Origin: Usnea hakonensis
Taxonomy: Eukaryota > Ascomycota > Lecanoromycetes > Lecanorales > Parmeliaceae
DNA: 17,098 nucleotides
Assembly: GCA_013423325.1 (NCBI GenBank)
Contig: BLJB01000382.1
Location: forward strand, 1 to 17,098
Direction: 5' to 3'
A program made the position numbers and the translations under genes. Shown here piece by piece: positions 16,850 to 17,098 of this stretch; the stretch's first letter is position 1; each line of letters opens with the position of its first letter. The notes under the pieces were generated by a model. The model saw only the letters and a list, made by a program, of their open reading frames with translations, was not told the origin of the DNA and made no database searches.

Positions 16850-17098
16850 ATGCCTAGATACTGCTACTCTTGCGGCCTTCCTGGCCATGTGGCCATCAAC
16901 TGCCCTAATAGTAGGATTTTCCCTTTTCTCTATAGCGCTTAATTGACTCTCATTTTAGACGAAATTGTGGCAATGTTGGGTGGAATCATAGCGGCTAGGG
17001 GAAGGGGCTTGATTGGCAGGCGGGGGGGGAGGGGAAGAGGGGGAAGAGGGGGGAGAGGGGGGAGAGGGGGGAGAGGGGGCGGGGGGGGGAGTGGCACG
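16850..17098 (+). CDS. CCHC zinc-knuckle and RGG-box protein, 5' part only (16850..16910 joined to 16959..17098)
   Basis: The start ATG 16850 is followed at once by a CCHC zinc knuckle: CYSCGLPGHVAINC, spacing C-X2-C-X4-H-X4-C, residues 5-18. An intron at 16911-16958 (48 nt, GTAGGA...TTTTAG) removes an in-frame TAA and joins the knuckle to an open frame that reads RGRGLIGRRGG and then RGGRGGRGGRGGRGG, an RGG box, with no stop before the window ends. The other two frames after the intron close quickly (TAG 16995, TGA 17010). The match of knuckle, intron phase and RGG frame is strong evidence for the gene model. Zinc knuckle plus RGG is typical of single-stranded RNA/DNA-binding proteins of the CNBP/Gis2 type; whether more knuckles follow cannot be seen. 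A retroelement nucleocapsid is an alternative, but the clean splice sites and ordinary promoter-like upstream region favour a host gene. Confidence 0.6.
16911..16958 (+). other. Intron of the zinc-knuckle gene (48 nt)
   Basis: Donor GTAGGA, acceptor TTTTAG, weak branch (TTGAC at about 16943). Unspliced, the knuckle frame ends at TAA 16940 after 30 codons. Spliced, one base of exon 1 plus AC of exon 2 makes an Asn codon and the RGG frame follows. 48 nt is near the lower limit for fungal introns. Confidence 0.55.
17021..17090 (+). repeat. G-rich GGGGGGAGA repeat with G-quadruplex potential
   Basis: About 70 bp consisting almost only of G with regularly spaced A (AGAGGGGGG, 9-bp period). There are more than eight runs of three or more G within 70 nt, so stable quadruplexes are expected on the plus strand of DNA and in the mRNA. 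The 9-bp period encodes Arg-Gly-Gly, so the repeat is also the RGG box. Length errors in the G runs are possible in the assembly. Confidence 0.8.

Overview
The window looks like a repeat-rich, partly heterochromatic stretch of a filamentous ascomycete genome (Pezizomycotina). Four things point there: very short GT-AG introns (48-65 nt) with CTAAC/TACTAAT-like branch sites, decayed Ty3/gypsy retrotransposon genes, premature stops that are mostly TAA/TAG where CAA/CAG would fit, and a 1.5-kb AT-rich block from which CpA and TpG are almost absent. The last two are the signature of repeat-induced point mutation (RIP), a fungal defence that converts CpA to TpA in duplicated DNA. The species cannot be told from the sequence.

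Layout. About 98-1620 is a RIP-saturated AT block. From 1820 to 4173 lies the only complete, undamaged gene: a 5' leader with a (CAA)n microsatellite and a short upstream ORF, a likely leader intron, a 17-nt first coding exon, a 65-nt intron and one long exon, giving a 645-residue protein that I do not recognise. A 36-bp tandem repeat sits just past its stop. From 5274 to 7047 there are two decayed coding regions of unknown family. From 7236 to 8400 is a decayed gypsy-type Gag gene, interrupted by a 121-bp TG...CA insertion with a 5-bp target duplication (solo-LTR-like). At 9029-9173 is a 145-bp GC-rich MITE with perfect 17-bp inverted ends and a perfect 9-bp target duplication (Mutator-like). 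From 9758 to 11205 a degenerate array with a ~125-bp period carries repeated minus-strand frames. From 11225 to 12062 is a second, different Gag relic. At 13028-13487 is a 91-bp tandem repeat. From 14341 to 15588, on the minus strand, are a decayed charged ORF and a gypsy Pol fragment (end of RNase H, then the integrase zinc-binding region), the latter split by a second TG...CA insertion of 153 bp. At 15821-16009 is a tandem repeat alternating 46- and 37-bp units.

The last ~700 bp return to ordinary gene sequence: a pyrimidine-rich promoter-like tract, a 3' splice site, and the start of a gene encoding a CCHC zinc knuckle that is joined across a 48-nt intron to an RGG box. This is probably an RNA-binding protein, and it runs off the window in a G-rich, quadruplex-prone tract.

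The genes do not form a working pathway. The window is a graveyard of nested mobile elements between two genes that appear functional. Its main interest is the nested insertion structure, two grades of RIP (saturated on the left, mild elsewhere), and an intact orphan gene beside the RIP block.
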